Below, in pieces: positions 22,214 to 33,072 of a stretch of DNA of 64,000 bases. The position numbers and the translations under genes were made by a program. The stretch lies in NCBI GenBank assembly GCA_900491605.1, contig UESW01004626.1, positions 70,654-134,653 of the forward strand, in the 5' to 3' direction. Every line of letters begins with the position of its first letter. Positions within the stretch are counted from its first letter, which is position 1. This DNA comes from Calamus simplicifolius. Lineage: Eukaryota; Streptophyta; Magnoliopsida; Arecales; Arecaceae. The notes under the pieces are model-generated. The model worked only from the letters and a program-made list of their open reading frames with translations, had not been told where the DNA came from and did not search any database.

Positions 22214-23811
22214 TGTTGATGCCGGATCACCAGATTTTTTGTTTAGGGTTTTCAGGATCTCTTTTTTTCAAAGGAAGAAGCCTCCTCTTCCCCCTCCCCT
22301 TCCTCTCTTTTATCCTTTTTCTTTTGTCCACTTTATTATTATTATTTCTTTTTTTGTTTTAATTTGGAGGTCCACGTGTAGGATAAGTGTTCATCTTGCA
22401 TTACGTGGTTATTCAGTGATAATACTCAATAAGGATATTAAGAAACTTGCTCATGAAGACATCATTTTTCATGATGATCTTGATTATCCCAAGGGAATGT
22501 CAGGGATAGTGGAGACGTCAGAGTTAGGGATAAGGGATCTGGCTCTAAAATAGAGGTTCAATGTCTCTTTTTAGTGTTTGTCTTATGCGAACCATTTAAG
22601 GCGTGATGATGTTTAATATTTCTCGATTTCTGTTCCGAATATGACGGCTTATCTCGTTTAATGGTCCTGACATGGGGATTATTCTTAAACCGGGGATCAC
22701 CTGAGGCTGGGGGCCGTCCAGACTCTAGGGGCCGCCTAGGATTGGAGGCCGCCTAGACCTTGGAGGCCGCCCAAGACTGGGGGCCACCCAGGACTGGGGG
22801 CCGTCCGGACTCTAGGGGCCGTCTAGGACCGGAGGCCGCCTAGACCCTGGAGGCCGCCCAAGACTGGGGGCTGCCCAGGACTGGGGGCCGTCCAGACGCT
22901 AGGGGCCGCCTAGGACCGGGGGTCGCCTAGACCCTGGAGGCCGCCCAAGACTGGGGGCCGCCCAGGACTGGGGGCCATCCAGGCTCTAGGGGCCGCCCAG
23001 GACCGGAGGCCGCCTAGACACTGGAGGCCGCCCAAGACTGGGGGCCGCCCAGGACTGGGGGCCGTCCAGACTCTAGGGGCCGCCCAGGACCGGGGGTCGC
23101 CTAGACCCTGGAGGCCGCCCAAGACTGGGGGCCGCCCAGGACTGGGGGCCGTCCAGACTCTAGGGGCCGTCTAGGACCGGAGGCTGCCTAGACCCTGGAG
23201 GCCGCCCAAGACTGGGGGCGCCCAGGACCGGAGGCCGCCTAGACCCTGGAGGCCGCCCAGGACTGGGGGCCGCCAGGACTGGGGGCCGTCCAGACTCTAG
23301 GGGCCGCCCAGGACCGGGGGTCGCCTAGACCCTGGAGGCCGCCCAAGACTGGGGGCCGCCCAGGACTGGGGGCCGTCCAGACTCTAGGGGCCGTCTAGGA
23401 CCGGAGGCCGCCTAGACCCTGGAGGCCGCCCAAGACTGGGGGCGCCCAGGACCGGAGGCCGCCTAGACCCTGGAGGCCGCCCAAGACTGGGGGCCGCCCA
23501 GGACTGGGGGCCGTCCAGACTCTGGGGGCCGCCCAGGACCGGGGGTCGCCTAGACCCTGGAGGCCGCCCAGGACTGGGGGCCGTCCAGACTCTAGGGGCC
23601 GCCCAGGACTGGAGGCCGCCTTGATTCTGGAGGCCGCTCAAGACTGAGGGCCGCCCAGGACTGGGGGCCATCCAGACGCTAGGGGCTGCCTAGGACCGGG
23701 GGCCGCCTAGACCCTGGAGGCCGCCCAAGACTGGGGGCCGCCCAGGATTGGGGGCCATCCAGGCTGCCTTTTATTTATTTAGTTTAACTATTTTGTTCAT
23801 TATCTATATCA
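22214..23811 (-). repeat. Tat-1 LTR, right copy (5' LTR of the element)
   Basis: TGTTGATG...TATATCA, 1598 bp, directly repeated at 11107-12581. It should hold the element promoter, reading leftwards. The minisatellite is longer than in the other LTR. Confidence 0.93.
22695..23762. repeat. GC-rich LTR minisatellite, ~87-bp unit (right LTR)
   Basis: The same family as 11586-12532 but with more units and a different pattern of missing pieces. The array has therefore changed in length since insertion, when both LTRs were identical. Confidence 0.92.
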
Positions 23812-23816
23812 AGATC
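23812..23816. repeat. target-site duplication of Tat-1, right copy
   Basis: agatc, identical to 11102-11106. Confidence 0.93.
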
Positions 23817-24690
23817 CTTGAAATGGCTGCATCAAATACTAAATTAGTCAAGGAAGCTGACAACTATTGTGTATATTCTGTAAAGTCATATGAAAGGGTT
23901 GAAGTCGATGGAATCAACAAGGAGATGATAAAAGATTTTATCGTTTCATACGATAAAAAAATTGAGATTGTCTAATGCCAGTGTCGATCCTTTCAGTTTA
24001 AGGATTATTTGTGTAGGCATGCCTTATTGGTTCTTTATTAAAGCAACATATTTCGTTTATCAGATAAGTACTTCTTGAAGAGATGGTGCAAGGACATGAA
24101 ATGCTAATTCAATAATTTTGACTGCAATACTGAAGATTGTGATAAAAGCACACAAAAATCATGGTATACAATTATATATTTTTTATTTTAAATGTCTTAG
24201 TATATGTTTTCAATAAAATTATGTTATTGATTGTAGATATGCTTTACTGAGTCGTCGGATGATGAAACTCGCAGATATAGCCTCCATGTTTGAAGATGCA
24301 TTTAATTTAGTGATGGATGATCTAACATCAATTTTCAAAAGTGCCGTGAATGCTAACTGCGCAGCTAAAGAAAGTACATAACTTGTAATTCAAGATCTTG
24401 AGCAAACTAGGACAAAAGGTCACCCAAAAGAGAACAGATTAAAGAGTGGAATCGAGAAGAAGTCAAAGAGATCAAGAAAAAATATGGTCAAGGTATCCAT
24501 TGACGCTCCTCTAATGCAAAATAAAATAAGAGCTGGTTCAAGCAACAGGCAGACTTGTATGCAGTCAACTAACACATGAGAGGATATGAAAAGAATTGTA
24601 CCATCTTTCTAAACATTGATGGATGAGTTTGATGCTTATGCATTAAGTCAACTAATACAAGAGAATATATAAAAATTTTCACCATCAAAT
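23812..24690 (+). pseudogene. FAR1/MULE-type transposase, C-terminal half (broken)
   Basis: Continues the transposase interrupted at 11106. It has YCVYSVKSYERVEVDG and a SWIM zinc finger C-x-C-x(n)-C-x-H read as CQCRSFQFKDYLCRHAL, one codon after an in-frame stop at 23972. A probable intron lies around 24165-24236 (GTATAC.. to TTGTAG), followed by YALLSRRMMKLADIAS and the conserved C-terminal KGHPKENRLKSGIEKKSKRS. SWIM domains bind DNA or protein in FAR1 proteins. At least three stops. Confidence 0.85.
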
Positions 24691-25040
24691 TTAAAGCATG
24701 GGTGTCATAGCTTTGTAACTAGGGTATCTTAGTCGTAAATCTGGAGTGTCATAGATCTTTTTTTGGATGATTTCTTTCTTGGGATGTTGTAAGTCTCATC
24801 TACAGCGTTCATTTTAAGTACGGTGTCGTAGGTTTGTAACTAGGGTATCTTAATATTTAATTGGGGTATCGTAGATCTTTTTTCGGATGATTTCCTCTTT
24901 GAAATGTCGCAAGTCTCGTTTACCGTGTTTGTTTTAAGCACGGGTTTCATAGATTTGTAATTAGGATGTCTTAATATTTCAATTGGGGTATTGTAGATCT
25001 TTTTTCGAGCGATTTTTTCCTTGGGATGTCGTAACGCGAA
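24691..25040 (+). repeat. inner GGGTGTCGTAAG-like array, right of the transposase
   Basis: Three to four ~115-bp units of the form GGGTGTCATAGCTTTGTAAC, TAGGGTATCTTAAT, GGGGTATCGTAGATCTTTTT, in the same orientation as the left arrays. Confidence 0.83.
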
Positions 25041-25289
25041 CTCTCTTTCAGCATACAAGTATGAAGAAAAGAAAGGAAGGAGGCCATAGAGGTCCTTCTG
25101 GAAGCAAAAAAAAGTTTTACCGTATGACTTCCTAGGGCATCAATATTTGATGGCTGAAAGGCATTTTTATGAAAATTTTCAATGTATCCTAGCGCATCTA
25201 TAAGTAATTATAATAAAAATTTTAAATAAATAAAAAGTTTCATAATTGCCCATCTTGCCAGTGCTGAACATTATTTGTTTTAGCTAATT
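25041..25289. other. MULE spacer between oppositely oriented arrays
   Basis: AT-rich, no frame or repeat that I recognise. The orientation switch of the short motif occurs across it. Confidence 0.4.
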
Positions 25290-26485
25290 ATTCATCACGA
25301 CATTCCAGAAAAGTTATCGCGACACCCAAGTTTTAACCTTACGACATCCTAACTTTAAAAAGACGACAGTCGAGCGGAGAATGTCAAGGCATGATTGACT
25401 TCATCTCAAAAAAGCTTTTACGATACCTCAGTTTTCATCTAACGACACTATAGCTTTAAAATGATGACATCCTAGCAGAGACTGTTAAGGTAGGAACTTA
25501 TGACATCCCAGAAAAGCTGTTACGATACCCCAATTCTTACCTAACGACACCCTAGCTTTAAAATGATGACACTCGAAAGTCCAAAACTTACGACATCCCA
25601 TAAAAGTTGTTACGACACCCCAGTTCTCACCTAATGACACTTTAGCTTTAAAACGAAGATACCCGAAAGGCTAAAACTTATGACATCCCAGAAAAGCTGT
25701 TATGACACCTCAGTTCTCACCTAACGACATCCTAGCTTTAAAATGATAACATCCGAAAGACCGAAACTTATGATATCCCATAAAAACTATTATAACATCT
25801 CAGTTCTCACCTAACGATACCCTAGCTTTAAAATGATGATACCCAAAAGGTTGGAACTTATGACATTCCAGAAAAGCTATTACAGCACTTCAATTCTCAC
25901 CTAACAACACCCTAGCTTTAAAATAATGATACCCGAAAGGCCAAAACTGACGACATCTTAGAAAAGCTGTTATGATACCCCAGTTCTCACCTAACGATAT
26001 CCTAACTTTAAAACGATGACACTCAAAAGGCTGAAACTTATGACATCCTAGAAAAGCTATTACGACACCCAGTTCTCACCTAACGATACCCTAGCTTTAA
26101 AATAATGACACTCGAAAGGCCGAAACTTACAACATCCTAGAAAAGCTATTACGATACCCCAATTCTCACCTAACGACATCCTAGCTTTAAAATGATAACA
26201 CCCAAGCAGAGGCTGTTAAGGTAGAAACTTACGACATCTTAAAAAACTGTTACGATATCCTAGTTCTCACCTAACGACACCCTAGCTTTAAAATGATGAC
26301 ACCTAAAAAAGATTCTTACGACACTCAAGTTTCCACCTTACAATACCCCAATTCTCATAGTATGACACCATATCTAAAAAAGTTGACATTTCTGATATTA
26401 GAGGAAAAAAATTTATGGCACCCCTATTGTAAATTTACGACACTCTAGTTTTAACATTATGACATCCCAGATGAAAACTTAAGAA
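25290..26485 (-). repeat. ~90-bp tandem array of the repeat in inverted orientation
   Basis: About ten units of roughly 90 bp, each containing GACACCCCAGTTCTCACCTAACGACACCCTAGCTTTAAAA-type text (core 20 bases CTCACCTAACGACACCCTAG). Read on the minus strand this becomes CTAGGGTGTCGTTAGGTGAG, the text of the 6.1-7.5 kb array. Units are regular here, in contrast with the degenerate left array. Confidence 0.88.
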
Positions 26486-26689
26486 ACTCGAAAGTAAAAA
26501 GGCAAAAATATAATGACAAGATTTTTAACATCCATGTAAAGCACCATGACATCCATATAAAAATTCTATAATTGCATAAATTCTGAAACAGTATCAGTAT
26601 GAATAAATTACATCAAATTTTCAGTCAATAAAGAATAAAAAAATTAAGAATAGTTTGAAACCAAATCGTCGATCTTTTCATTAAGGCTT

Positions 26690-29245
26690 TTTTCAATATC
26701 CTCGCTGCTAATTGTTGTCAGTAATCTCTTATTTCATCTTCCATAAAACTATCTTCATATCAGGATTGTCCTGACGAGCAAGGTATTTCATGTACTTCAG
26801 ACAGTAGAGACCGCAATACAGTGATCCAAAAGGTTGACTTGGGCAATCCAAAATCTCTTCCATCGGCCAATTCATCACCTCTTCCTTATCACAGTATATC
26901 TAGAATATATGGCTGAGAATGCTATGCCATTTCTTCGCATTAGCCTTGTACCTGGCATTACATTTTAATGAATTCAGGTGCATGAACACATTTCTTTCCA
27001 TGTTGACAGCAATCAGATGCCAGTGCAAATTTTTGAGTTAATGATGGAGAAAAGAAACCGAAATTAGGCCTTTTCTTCATTGCTTACTCTATCAAAGATC
27101 GTAGGCCCGGCCATTCCAGTGAGTTCATGAGTAGATAATGAAGAATTCAGACACAAATCGGATGTCATAACAGATGCAACAATGCACTTATGATATCATT
27201 CCGAATGCTCTGCCTAGGTGTTCTCATCAAAAACTCTTGTTCAGCATTAATAATCTGCCAATGCAATTAAAACTAATTAATAATATTCTAAAATCAACAT
27301 CGAGAAAAGTTTTTCTAAGATACTTACATCGTCGATTATCATATCTTTGTTAATGAGATCTTGAAGACTTTTCTTATAATGACGCTACCTAATTTATTGG
27401 TGTACACGATCTCATCGCTTATGCGTTCGCTCAAAAAGTTTTTGATAATAATTTGATCATCTTTGATTCTTATGTTGGCCTTTGATGTGGCCACTATCTT
27501 TGATGACTTTTTAGGACGGGCTATTTCATAAGAATCTCCTATGACCTTAGATGCCTTACGCTCCTGGGCTCTTTTTTAACCCTCTTAATAAGCGAAAGCA
27601 TTCCAAAGAATTATATATCCTCCTCATCGCCATTTGACGCAGGGGTGACAATTTTATTATCATAGGGCGCAGGGGTGATGATTATTTCTTTGGATTTAGG
27701 CTCCTCTTGGCCCTCCATAGAATGCCCCTCCCTCCTCTTCTTCTCCTCTTTATTTGCATTTCCAGGCTCAGTTTGATAATCCAAGGAATGCCCCTCCTTC
27801 CTCTTCTCTTCTTCTGTATTTGCATTCCCAGGCTCAGTTGGACACTCCAAGGAATGTTTCTTCTTCTTCTCCTCCTCCTCATTTTCTGCATTCCTATGCT
27901 CCTCTTGGTCCTCCAAGGAATGCCGCTCCTCTATCTTCTCCTCCTCATTACTTGCATTGCTCTCCTTTCTGAGCAATGAGCTGAGGAGGCTCTCAGCTAT
28001 GGCAAGCCTATGCCTAACATCGTCGAGTTGATTCTTAATGCATCCCAATTCAATCCTCAATTCGATATAGCTTGCACAACTTTTTATTGGTTTAAGGGAT
28101 GCTACTATTTGTGGAGTGAGAAGCCAGTGCTCTTATGCCATTGGTACAGTAGCTCCCTCCAATTGAAGACAAGATGATAAATGAATTAATTTAAAACTAA
28201 TAATAATAAATTAAGTAAAAAAATATTTACCGAGCAATGGATTATCTTACCAAGTCGTGAGGCTGCATGTTGGCAACCCAAAAGACTGCACCTTCAATTG
28301 GCTGTTATACCACTTTAATAGTCAGGACAGTTTATTGGGATATGCCGGGGCTCTTATTGAGGTATGCTCGAGGAACCACGCCTGCACATGATAATTTAAT
28401 GATATAAAAAATAAAATATTTATAAAAAATTATAATAATGATACTCTTTCTGCATCTCAATAATCCTTACTACCAGTGCTGCTGAGTATCTGAACAGGCT
28501 AGGTTGCCTCCTAACCTTATTTACTTTCTTTGAGTGGACTGGCTTCTCGGATCGCAAGTAAGCAGCGACTTCTGGGAGATCCAGAATGATCAACTCCTTG
28601 ATTGCAGAAACCCAATCGATCCTCTCCAATTGAGTTAAGTCATCCAAGTACTGGATGAGATATCGTGGACATGTCTGATTAGACTTTGGAGCAAAAAATA
28701 TGGCAAATATGTAGGCGATTCAAAGTCTAACAGTGTTCTCGACATCCTTATGTATCTTGGATGATTGGAGTCCATTTATTAACTTTTCTAGCCCCTTTTG
28801 ATGAAGATCTAAAGCTCAGCCAAATCGTTTGAATAACCTTCCTTGTACAACTAGTAGGACGTGTCGATCTTCTTTCCATGAGCTAGAAGACCCAAAATCA
28901 GTGCGACTTCATCGGCACTGAGTTTGACTGCCTTTCCATAGAAAATAAACACATCGCCTTCATTGTGACATCGTATTATGACTACTAGCAGTCGTCAATC
29001 GACTAAGAACATCTACATATCGACGAAGGCACCAAATAGGGTTCTTCGTATAAGTTCTGTATGTTGTGTATTAAACCTCATCTTCCAAACATTCTGAACG
29101 TAAACTGCCGGCTTGCAATAGTTCTTAAACAACTGGGAAGCCTTCACTGCAGGGACTGAAATAATTCTCAAGTCATTTGAAACAGACAAAATGAACATAT
29201 TTGTCAAATTAAGGAAAAAGAAATATTTGGTGCTGGGTGCCATTA
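26690..29245 (-). pseudogene. Ulp1-like (C48) cysteine-protease gene of the MULE, with DUF1985-like N-terminus
   Basis: Read leftwards. 29243 to about 28880 gives RRTLFGAFVDM, then two stops, then GDVFIFYGKAVKLSADEVALILGL, which fits the N-terminal plant domain often fused to Ulp1 proteases (DUF1985-like). About 28800-28420 gives YLDDLTQLERIDWVSAIKEL and LFRYSAALVV in another frame. 28060-27611 is an acidic/Lys repeat linker. About 27045-26750 gives the peptidase C-terminus: HWHLIAVNMERNVFMHL with the catalytic His, and CPSQPFGSLYCGLYCLKYM with the catalytic Cys region. Ulp1 enzymes process and remove SUMO. Such genes are recurrent passengers in plant MULEs. Several stops and frame changes make it a pseudogene. 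Confidence 0.75.
27695..27958 (-). repeat. coding minisatellite: four 22-residue units in the Ulp1-like gene
   Basis: Four consecutive 66-bp units each encode an N-A-x-N-E-E-E-K...HSLE...E-P-type sequence (NAENEEEEKKKKHSLE and NANTEEEKRKEGHSLD are two examples). The frame stays open across all four, unlike the rest of the gene. Confidence 0.88.
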
Positions 29246-30785
29246 TATCTGAACTAGGGTATCATAATATTTTAAGAAAGAGTGTCATAATATCTGAATA
29301 AAGGAATCATTGTGTTGTTTACCTCTTTTTGATTATGTAGCTTCATATATGGAATGAACTTAAAGGAGTCGCATCTTCATTTGAATAAAGAATGATTTCT
29401 TTTCTTTCTTCCGCCATTTTCTCTTTGCGGTGCTTATGTGTTTGCGGTCTTCGTCGACACATGAAACCACTCTTCTCCATGTAAGAAAATGATGGAAGGA
29501 ACAATAGTGAAGAAAATTTAGGACATCAGCAGCTACTTGAGCAACAAATGAAGGACTTCTAGGGTTCAGAAAATTTTTTATGCCACCCTTAGAGAAAGAT
29601 GAAAGAATACCGACACGCCTTCTGTGTGAAAAAATGCCAGAAGAGGTGCGATCATATCATGAATCCACAACCATACCGCCTCGCACCCCGTACCGTTCGG
29701 CCACGTAAAGTTAACTTTTTTAACACGAGTAGCATAGCTGACTTAATAAGGTATCGTCGGATTATAACTAGGGTGATGTAAAAATTTTTCGCCTATTTCA
29801 AATATATTGCAGTGATATCATAAGTTTATACCAAGGGTGTCTTAATATTTCAACTGAGGTATCGTGAATGATTTTCAGCCAATTTTCTCCTGGGGTGTCG
29901 CGAGGCATTTCTTTGGCATCCATTTTAAGTTCGGGTGTCGTAAGTTTGTAACTAGAGTGTCTTAAAATTAAATTTGGGGTGTCGTAGATCTTTTCTCGAG
30001 CGATTTCCTCCTGTTATGTCGTCAAGCATATCTGTTCAAGCATGGGTGTCGTAGCTCTATAACTAGGGTGTCTTAATATTTCAACTGGGATATCGTAAAT
30101 AATTTTAGCCGATTTTCTCCTAGGGTGTCGCAAAACTTTTCTTTAGTGTTCGTTTTAAGCTTGGGTGTCGTAAGTTTATAACTATGGTGTCTTAAAATTA
30201 AATATGGAGTGTCGTAGATCTTTTCTCGGGCAATTTTCTCATGTTATATCATCAAGCATATCCATTTAAGGACGAGTATCGTAGCTGGATGTCTTAATAT
30301 TTTAACTGGGGTATCATAAATGATTTTCGGCCAATTTCTTTCTAGGGTGTCTCGAGGCTTTTCTCCAACGTCCGTTTTAATCCCGGATGTCATAAGTTTG
30401 TAACTAGGGTGTCTTAAAATTAAATCTGGGGTGTCGTAAATCTTTTCTCGGGTGATTTCCTCCTATTATATCATTAAGTATATCCGTTCAAGCACGGGTG
30501 TCATAGCTTTGTAACTAGGATATCTTAATATTTCAACTGGGGTGTCGTAAACGATTTTTGGCCGATTGCCTTCTGGGATGTTGCGAGGCTTTTCTCCAGC
30601 ATCCATTTTAAGCCCGGGTGTCATAAGTTTGTAACTAGGGTGTCTTAAAATTAAATCTAAAGTATCGTAGATCTTTTCTCGGATGATTTCCTTCTGTTTT
30701 ATCGTCAAGCATATCTGTTCAAGAACGAGTGTCATAGCTTTGTAACTAAGGCATCTTCATATTTCAACTGGGGTGTCGTAAGTGT
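29246..30785 (+). repeat. right outer GGGTGTCGTAAG-like array with ~230-bp higher-order unit
   Basis: Short motifs recur every 30-60 bp. They are organised in about four longer units of roughly 230 bp, marked by GTAACTAGGGTGTCTTAAAA near 29950, 30180, 30400 and 30635. Orientation is the same as at 6.1-7.5 kb, although this is the opposite end of the element. So the array does not follow the inverted symmetry of the TIRs. Confidence 0.87.
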
Positions 30786-30927
30786 ATCAATAAGTAGAAG
30801 AAACGATATCCAGAACAAAAGAAACGACACTCGACTGCCTTCGAAAAAAAAATAAGAAGAAGAGCCTTTTCCAAGGTCTCTTTTGGAGGGCAAAATAGTT
30901 CTTTGCCTTATGTGCACATACTGCAGA

Positions 30928-31089
30928 AGCGCTTTTAATGGACGCCACGATCAAAACGTAACATCATATCACTGTTATCCCGTCCTGCAGTATCGGGCCA
31001 CGTAGAATCTATGTGGACCAATAAGGAGAGGCGATACAGTCTACATAGAATTTGTTATACCGAAGGTGATGTACAAAGACTTTTCTGAA
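30928..31089 (-). repeat. MULE right terminal inverted repeat
   Basis: Inverted copy of 5476-5632. The aligned part ends at 31085; tgaa (31086-31089) precedes the TTCAAAAT flank. Confidence 0.88.
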
Positions 31090-31097
31090 TTCAAAAT
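31090..31097. repeat. MULE target-site duplication, right copy
   Basis: TTCAAAAT, matching 5468-5475. Confidence 0.65.
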
Positions 31098-31219
31098 CTT
31101 GGCCTTAAAAGTTCCTCCTTTCTTGGGCTATTGGCTCCTGCATTGGAGAGTTGCGCATTTGCGACAAGGGGGGGATGGTCAGCTCCCATCTATTAGATAG
31201 AGTGGTGCCATTCTTATCA

Positions 31220-31338
31220 TTGGAATTAAAGGCTCTTTAATTCCATTATATTTTAGCATCAAAGGTACATGATACACTCTCACAAGTTAGCATGCATGTT
31301 CATGAATCAAAAGCTAGCTTAGCTTACATATTTGATCC
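31220..31338 (+). repeat. left half of a diverged duplicated host segment (Tat-2 target site)
   Basis: Text such as ATTTTAGCATCAAAGGTA and GCTTACATATTTGAT also occurs at 51398-51487. The right half of the same duplicate is found after the Tat-2 element (49421-49690). The pair shows what the site looked like before insertion. Confidence 0.8.
31334..31338. repeat. target-site duplication of Tat-2, left copy
   Basis: gatcc immediately precedes the TG of the 5' LTR and recurs at 49416-49420. Confidence 0.88.
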
Positions 31339-31395
31339 TGATGTGGCTGATCCAGCACCGTTAGAATAAAAGGTAACAACAGCTAACGGAAGTCA

Positions 31396-33072
31396 CCGCA
31401 TCTCAACCCCGAGACTCCCTCCGGTCTCGGGGTGCACAAGCATCATCTCACCCCAGAGACCTCCTCCGGTCTCGAGATGAGGTCGCCATATCTCGACCCC
31501 GAGACTCCCCTTCGGTCTTGAGGTGCACCAGTACCATCTCACCCCCAAGACCCCCTCCGGTCTTGGGGTGAGATCACCATATCTCGACCCCGAGACCCCC
31601 CTCCGGTCTCGGGGTGCACCAGCATCATCTCACCCCCGAGACCCCCTCGGTCTCGAGGTGAGATTACCATATCTCGACCCCGAGACCGCCCTCCGGTCTC
31701 GGGGTGCACCAGCACCATCTTACCCCCGAGACCTCCTCCGGTCTCGAGGTGAGATCACCATATCTCGACCCCGAGACCCCCCTCCGGTCTTAGGGTGCAC
31801 CAGTACCATCTCACCCCCGAGACCTCCTCCGGTGTCGGGGTGAGGTCACCATATCTTGATCCTAAGACCCCCCTCTGGTCTCGGGATGCACCAGCACCAT
31901 CTCACCCCCGAGACCCCTCCGGTCTCGAGGTGAGGTCACCGCATCTCAACCCCGAGACCCCCCTTTGGTCTCGGGGTGCACAAGCATCATCTCACCCTCG
32001 AGACCCCCTCCGGTCTCGGGGTGAGATCACCATATCTTGACCCCGAGACCCCCCTCTGGTCTCGGGGTGCACCAGCACCATCTCACCCCCAGACCTCCTC
32101 CGGTCTCAGGGTGAGATCACCATATCTCAATCCCGAGACCCCCCTCCGGTCTTGGGGTGCGCCAGCACCATCTCACCCCCGAGACCTCCTCCGGTCTCGG
32201 GGTGAGGTCGCCATATCTCGACCCTGAGACCCTCCTCCGGTCTCGGGGTGCACCAGCACCATCTCACCCCCGAGACCTCCTCCGGTCTTGGGGTGAGGTC
32301 GCCATATCTCGACCCCGAGACCCCCCCTTCGGTCTCGGGGTACACAAGCACCATCTCACCCCCGAGACCTCCTCCGGTCTTGGGGTGAGGTCGCCATATC
32401 TCGACCCCGAGACCCCCTTCCGTCTCGAGGTGCACCAGCACCATCTCACCCCCGAGACCTCCTTCGGTCTCGGGGTGAGGTCGCCATATCTCGACCCCGA
32501 GACCCCCCCTCCGATCTCGGGGTGCACAAGCACCATCTCACCCCCGAGACTTCCTCCGGTCTCGGGGTGAGGTCGCCATATCTCGACCCCGAGACCCCCC
32601 TCCGGTCTCGAGGTGCACCAGCACCATCTCACCCTCGAGGCCTCCTCCGGTCTCGGGGTGAGGTCACCATATCTCGATCCCGAGACCCCCTTCGGTCTCG
32701 GGGTGCACCAACACCATCTCACCCCCGAGACCTCCTCCTGTCTCGGGGTGAGGTCGCCATATCTTGACCCTGAAACCCCCCTCCGGTCTCAGGGTGCACC
32801 AGCACCATCTCACCCCCAAGACCTCCTCTAGTCTCGGGGTGAGGTCACCATATCTTGACCCCGAGACCCTCCCTCCGGTCTTGGGGTGCACAAGCACCAT
32901 CTCACCCCCGAAACCTCCTTCAGTCTTGGGGTAAGGTCGCCATATCTCGACCCTGAGACCCCCCTCCGATTTCGGGGTGCATCAGCACCATCTCACCCCC
33001 GAGACCTCCTTCGGTCTCGGGGTGAGGTCACTATATCTCTACCTCGAGACCCCCCCGGTCTTGGGGTGCGCA
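31396..33072. repeat. ~91-bp GC-rich LTR minisatellite with hairpin-forming subunits
   Basis: About 18 units of roughly 91 bp. Each has CCGAGACC...CCTCCGGTCTCGG pairs, i.e. short inverted repeats around CTCCGG, plus GTGCACCAGCACCATCTCAC and GGTCGCCATATCTCGAC. The long open frames on both strands (up to about 150 codons) come from the repeat and are not genes. Confidence 0.93.

Larger units (their letters stand above)
11107..23811 (-). mobile_element. Tat-type Ty3/Gypsy LTR retrotransposon (Tat-1) with antisense ORF
   Basis: Two LTRs, each TGTTGATG...TATATCA on the plus strand, lie in direct orientation and are bounded by the agatc duplication. gag, protease, RT, RNase H, a second RNase H and integrase read on the minus strand. 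An additional spliced ORF reads on the plus strand between integrase and the left (3') LTR. The Tat lineage is known for a second RNase H domain and extra ORFs (as in Retand and Grande types). Length is 12,705 bp. It is inserted in the FAR1 transposase of the MULE. The LTRs look very similar outside their minisatellites, so the insertion is fairly young. Frameshifts in gag and integrase make it defective. Confidence 0.93.
5476..31089. mobile_element. giant Mutator-like element (MULE) with FAR1 transposase and Ulp1-like gene
   Basis: The two ends are inverted copies about 158 bp long (5476-5632 and 30928-31085), each starting GAAAAGTCTTT and ending at AGCGCT. Both ends are flanked by TTCAAAAT (5468-5475 and 31090-31097), with four extra bases (tgaa) between TIR and flank on the right. 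Inside, in order, are a repeat array, an unrecognised 1.5-kb stretch, a FAR1-type transposase split by a Tat retrotransposon, further arrays, a Ulp1-like gene on the minus strand, and a last array. After removing the 12.7-kb insertion the element is about 12.9 kb. Plant MULEs encode FAR1/FHY3-related transposases and some carry Ulp1-like proteases, so the content fits. All ORFs are broken, so it can at best be mobilised in trans. Confidence 0.85.

Noticed and set aside
5476..31089. CACTA-type element, suggested by many subterminal repeats
   Set aside because: Ends are not CACTA and the TIRs are long; the transposase is FAR1/MULE type.
31523..32900. Open frames up to about 150 codons on both strands in the Tat-2 LTR array
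   Set aside because: Repeat-derived, present on both strands at once and in shifting frames.
31396..33072. CRISPR-like appearance of regularly spaced repeats
   Set aside because: Units are contiguous tandem repeats without unique spacers, inside a plant LTR.
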